This document shows positions 7,180 to 9,203 of a stretch of 9,203 nt of DNA, piece after piece. Position numbers and translations under genes: made by a program. Within the stretch, counting starts at the first letter, position 1. Every line of letters starts with the position of its first letter. The notes beneath the pieces were generated by a model that did no database searches, was not told the origin of the DNA, and saw only the letters and a program-made list of their open reading frames with translations. The DNA is from Euryarchaeota archaeon UBA550 (lineage in GTDB: Archaea > Thermoplasmatota > Poseidoniia > Poseidoniales > Poseidoniaceae): NCBI GenBank assembly GCA_002506705.1, contig DAYA01000048.1, positions 25,305 through 34,507 of the forward strand, written 5' to 3'.

Positions 7180-7542
7180 TCAAACCGCTCTATCTTCAAG
7201 CAACTCTAGAGGAATGATTTCAAGAGCCTTGATGTTAGTGGCCTCAAGGTCCACTGGGCACGCTTGCCCGTGATTTAGTGCATCCAGCCAAGTTCTAGCA
7301 CAAACACACCACGAGTCTCCAGGCTTGAGACCAGGGAAGTTGAAATGAGGAGCAGGAGTAATCAGGTCATTTCCTTTGGATCTAGCAAATTGAAGGAATT
7401 CTTCGTTAACTATGCAGCATACTGTGTGAGAGCCTCTGTCATGTTCATCAGTGTGGCAATGTCCGTCTCTATACCATCCGGTTAGTGGCTTGCAAGAACA
7501 TTCTCCGATATCGTGTCCCAACACGTTCTTCTGCTTCCCCAT
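7180..7542 (-). CDS. DUF2237 family protein, cysteine-rich
   Basis: This 120-residue protein is a full-length match by eye to DUF2237. Characteristic pieces are NVLGHDIGECSCKPLTGWYRDGHC near the start, SHTVCCIV and a FLQFARSKGNDL segment in the middle, then FPGLKPGDSWCVCARTW, LEATNIKALEIIPLELL at the end. It has eight cysteines (15, 17, 29, 42, 43, 79, 81, 95) and several histidines (10, 28, 30, 34, 39), which suggests metal binding or redox chemistry, although no activity is established that I know of. There is no signal peptide or membrane segment, so it is probably cytoplasmic. It lies 42 bases downstream of the methionine sulfoxide reductase gene on the same strand, compatible with an operon. 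A TATA-like CATACATAAG at about 7570 on the minus strand might give it its own promoter. Its stop directly abuts the stop of the convergent RND gene. Confidence 0.9.
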   Translation of the reverse strand: MGKQKNVLGHDIGECSCKPLTGWYRDGHCHTDEHDRGSHTVCCIVNEEFLQFARSKGNDLITPAPHFNFPGLKPGDSWCVCARTWLDALNHGQACPVDLEATNIKALEIIPLELLEDRAV

Positions 7543-7584
7543 GGCCCTGAAGAAGGAAAAATCTACTTCAACTTATGTATGATT

Positions 7585-8046
7585 TCACTCAACGGAGTGA
7601 TAGGTGGCTCCAAGCCATTCGCAAATATCCTGAGCGAGGGAAACATCATCTCCTGAAAAGGCATCAAAATCATCAGAATCGACGTCTAAAACTGCGACAA
7701 CATCTCCATTAGAGTTCTTGACAGGTATCACAATTTCACTATTGGTTGTAGAACTACAAGCTATATGTTCAGGCCTTTCGTGTACGTTTGGTACAATTTG
7801 TGACTCTCCGGTTCTAGCCGCAGCGCCACATATACCTCTATCGTAGGTAATTGTCAAGCAACCGTGTCCTCCTTGGTAGGGTCCAATTTTCAACACTTCA
7901 GGAGATACTGTTCGATAGAATCCTGTCCAATGGTAGTGCTCAAAGGAGTTGTGTAGCTCACATGCAACAGTAGCCATTGCAGTTACCCAGTCATCTTCAT
8001 CGCCGAGTATTGCGGTTATTCTTTCATAGACTTCTGCATGTCCCAT
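7585..8046 (-). CDS. msrC: Free methionine-(R)-sulfoxide reductase (fRMsr), GAF domain
   Basis: This 153-residue single-GAF-domain protein matches the fRMsr family (E. coli YebR/MsrC type), which reduces free methionine-(R)-sulfoxide in the cytoplasm with thioredoxin-like electron supply. Diagnostic segments are HWTGFYR (39-45), IGPYQGGHGCL (54-64), GICGAAARTGESQIVPNVH (71-89), HIACSSTTNSEIVIPV (94-109) and VLDVDSDDFDAF (119-130). The three family cysteines are Cys63, Cys73 and Cys97, with spacings of 10 and 24 residues as in YebR (84, 94, 118). The acidic substrate-pocket residues are probably Glu104, Asp121 and Asp123. The ATG at 8046 gives a normal family N-terminus. The gene is divergent from pirin across 85 bp and leads into the DUF2237 gene 42 bases downstream. 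The family is mainly bacterial and lower eukaryotic, so acquisition by transfer is possible but untested. Confidence 0.93.
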   Translation of the reverse strand: MGHAEVYERITAILGDEDDWVTAMATVACELHNSFEHYHWTGFYRTVSPEVLKIGPYQGGHGCLTITYDRGICGAAARTGESQIVPNVHERPEHIACSSTTNSEIVIPVKNSNGDVVAVLDVDSDDFDAFSGDDVSLAQDICEWLGATYHSVE

Positions 8047-8077
8047 AGCAACGGGATTTTGATACCATATTCAAATG

Positions 8078-8089
8078 TTTATTTTTGGA
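8078..8089 (-). promoter_or_regulatory. Candidate TATA box for the fRMsr (and DUF2237) unit
   Basis: The minus strand reads AAAAATAAAC (8087-8078) about 35 bases upstream of the fRMsr ATG at 8046, which suits an archaeal TATA element with a leader of about 10 bases. It sits inside the 85-bp divergent region shared with pirin. A weaker plus-strand candidate for pirin is GCTTAATGAA at 8101-8110, about 26 bases before its ATG. Confidence 0.3.
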
Positions 8090-8131
8090 CATGATACAAC
8101 GCTTAATGAATGTGCTTCTTGACATAATACC

Positions 8132-9136
8132 ATGCGCAAGAGTGTCAAATCAAACCGGCCAATGGGATTTGTCAGAGATACATTAGATCCGTTCTTATTC
8201 TGTGTACATCATCTAGATTTGTACCCTGAAGGTAATGACCGACAAGGCCCAGATGGGGGATTAGTTGGAAGGCATATCGGTTCGGATTTTGACGAATCAA
8301 ATGATTGGAAGATGTACCACGGAACAGTAGTACCTGGTTTTCCTGCACACCCTCACCGTGGATTTGAGACAATCACTGTGGTTCTAGAGGGATTAGTCGA
8401 CCATTTCGATTCTGGCGGTTCAACCGGAAGGTACGGCTTCGGTGATGTCCAATGGATGACTGCTGGTTCAGGTCTTCAACACTCAGAGATGTTTCCCCTA
8501 GTCAATCAAGACAAACCAAACCGACTAGATCTCTTCCAAATTTGGATTAATCTTCCAGCCAAAAACAAGATGACAGAGCCAGGTTACGAAATGATTTGGG
8601 CACATGAAGTACCTCACATCCAACTTGAAGGGGGAGATGTTAGAGTAATTTCGGGAAGTTGGAATGAGCACATTGCTCCTTCTGCTCCTGGTGCTTCTTG
8701 GGCAAACGACCCAGAAAATGAGGTTGCACTGTACATTCTAACAATCAAGGCTGGTTCATCAATAGAACTTCCAACCGCTTCCTCTAAGGCTAACAGAATG
8801 ATGTATCATATCGATGGAGGTTCAGCTTTTGTTGAATCTAGTGAACTCAAACCAAAATACGGAATGGAATTGAGAGCAGATGCCTCAACAACTGTTCAAG
8901 CCGATGACTCAGATGTTAGAGTTCTAATCCTACAAGGCAGGCCAATAGCAGAACCGGTTGCTCAACATGGTCCGTTTGTGATGAATACAAGGGCAGAGAT
9001 TCATCAGGCCTTTGATGACTACAGGCGCACACAATTTGGTGGCTGGCCTTGGGGACCATCAGACATTGTCCATCCACGCAGTCAAGGCAGATTTGCTAAG
9101 ATGAGTGATGGCCGAGAAATCGTCCCACCAAACTAA
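8132..9136 (+). CDS. Pirin-family bicupin protein
   Basis: This 334-residue protein is a pirin, a two-cupin iron-binding protein of the cytoplasm. The N-terminal cupin carries the metal ligands: HPHRGFET puts His73 and His75 in place, and the AGSGLQHSEM segment gives His117 and Glu119, equivalent to His56, His58, His101 and Glu103 of human pirin. Other conserved stretches are GDVQWMTAGSG (104-114), FQIWINLPAKNKM (135-147), the linker, and a C-terminal cupin (about 195-270). Residues 281-320 (PFVMNTRAEIHQAFDDYRRTQFGGWPWG segment) are the usual pirin tail, so it is complete. Some bacterial pirins have quercetin dioxygenase activity and human pirin is a redox-sensitive transcription cofactor; which role applies here cannot be told. 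It is longer than typical pirins (about 290) through a DHFDSGGSTG-containing first domain and N-terminus. Met11 is an alternative start. It is divergent from fRMsr. Confidence 0.95.
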   Translation: MRKSVKSNRPMGFVRDTLDPFLFCVHHLDLYPEGNDRQGPDGGLVGRHIGSDFDESNDWKMYHGTVVPGFPAHPHRGFETITVVLEGLVDHFDSGGSTGRYGFGDVQWMTAGSGLQHSEMFPLVNQDKPNRLDLFQIWINLPAKNKMTEPGYEMIWAHEVPHIQLEGGDVRVISGSWNEHIAPSAPGASWANDPENEVALYILTIKAGSSIELPTASSKANRMMYHIDGGSAFVESSELKPKYGMELRADASTTVQADDSDVRVLILQGRPIAEPVAQHGPFVMNTRAEIHQAFDDYRRTQFGGWPWGPSDIVHPRSQGRFAKMSDGREIVPPN

Positions 9137-9139
9137 ATT

Positions 9140-9203
9140 TTACACACAACGATGCAGTTCAGTGAACTGTTCGAAAGGGTACCCATGTGAATATTGGATC
9201 TTG
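9140..9203 (-). CDS. Possible C-terminal end of a convergent gene entering from the right edge
   Basis: On the minus strand one frame is open from the right edge for 20 codons to a TAA at 9142-9140. It would give a tail with YSHGYPFEQFTELHRCV. The stop would lie 3 bases after the pirin stop, matching the tight convergent spacing of the other two gene pairs here (12-bp overlap and 0-bp gap). The stretch is too short to recognise a family. A second minus-strand frame, ending with a TAG inside the pirin stop region, and one plus-strand frame are also open, so this is only a candidate. Confidence 0.22.
   Translation of the reverse strand, partial: KIQYSHGYPFEQFTELHRCV
9155..9169. repeat. 15-bp palindrome CAGTTCA-G-TGAACTG
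   Basis: CAGTTCA (9155-9161) and TGAACTG (9163-9169) are exact reverse complements around a single G, about 19 bases past the pirin stop codon. No T-run follows closely, so it is not a classical terminator. It could be a protein-binding site or a chance match within coding sequence of the neighbouring gene. Confidence 0.4.

Noticed and set aside
1..9203. CRISPR arrays, transposons, prophage, toxin-antitoxin or defence genes
   Set aside because: No regularly spaced direct repeats, terminal inverted repeats, transposase, integrase or nuclease motifs were found on either strand by reading.

Overview
The window looks like a compact, moderate-GC chromosome segment from an uncultivated marine euryarchaeon, most likely of the Marine Group II/III (Poseidoniales-like) type. 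The archaeal signature is firm. There is a replication factor C small subunit of archaeal/eukaryal type, and a tRNA-Met interrupted at position 37/38 by a 56-nt intron with a complete bulge-helix-bulge splice motif. Start codons also sit within a few tens of bases of BRE/TATA-like boxes, with no clear Shine-Dalgarno sites. The Marine Group assignment is an inference from protein style (acidic secreted beta proteins, MMPL/RND exporter, small membrane proteins) and was not tested by a database search.

Layout. Positions 1-2108 (minus strand) are the N-terminal 702 codons of a large secreted protein that runs off the left edge. It alternates DNRLRE-type and fibronectin-III-like beta domains. A 133-bp divergent region with a perfect 8-bp hairpin separates it from rfcS (2242-3195, plus). 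rfcS converges on, and overlaps by 12 bp, a gene for an uncharacterised three-helix membrane protein (3184-4035, minus). The intron-containing tRNA-Met(CAT) follows at 4159-4287 (plus), then a 924-residue RND/MMPL-family membrane protein (4405-7179, plus). The RND gene abuts a convergent pair on the minus strand: a DUF2237 protein (7180-7542) and a free-methionine-(R)-sulfoxide reductase with all three family cysteines (7585-8046). A divergent pirin-family cupin (8132-9136, plus) shares an 85-bp intergenic region with the reductase. The last 67 bases hold a 15-bp palindrome and possibly the end of another convergent gene.

How the genes relate. Most are independent units in a tightly packed genome: replication clamp loading, translation, envelope export and surface structure. 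The one plausible functional group is reductase, DUF2237 and pirin, which could be a small redox or oxidative-damage cluster. I see no CRISPR array, transposase, integrase, phage gene, rRNA or defence island, and no wholly new system. The best leads are the edge-spanning modular surface protein, the structured tRNA intron and the redox cluster. No stretch longer than 300 bases lacks a gene.
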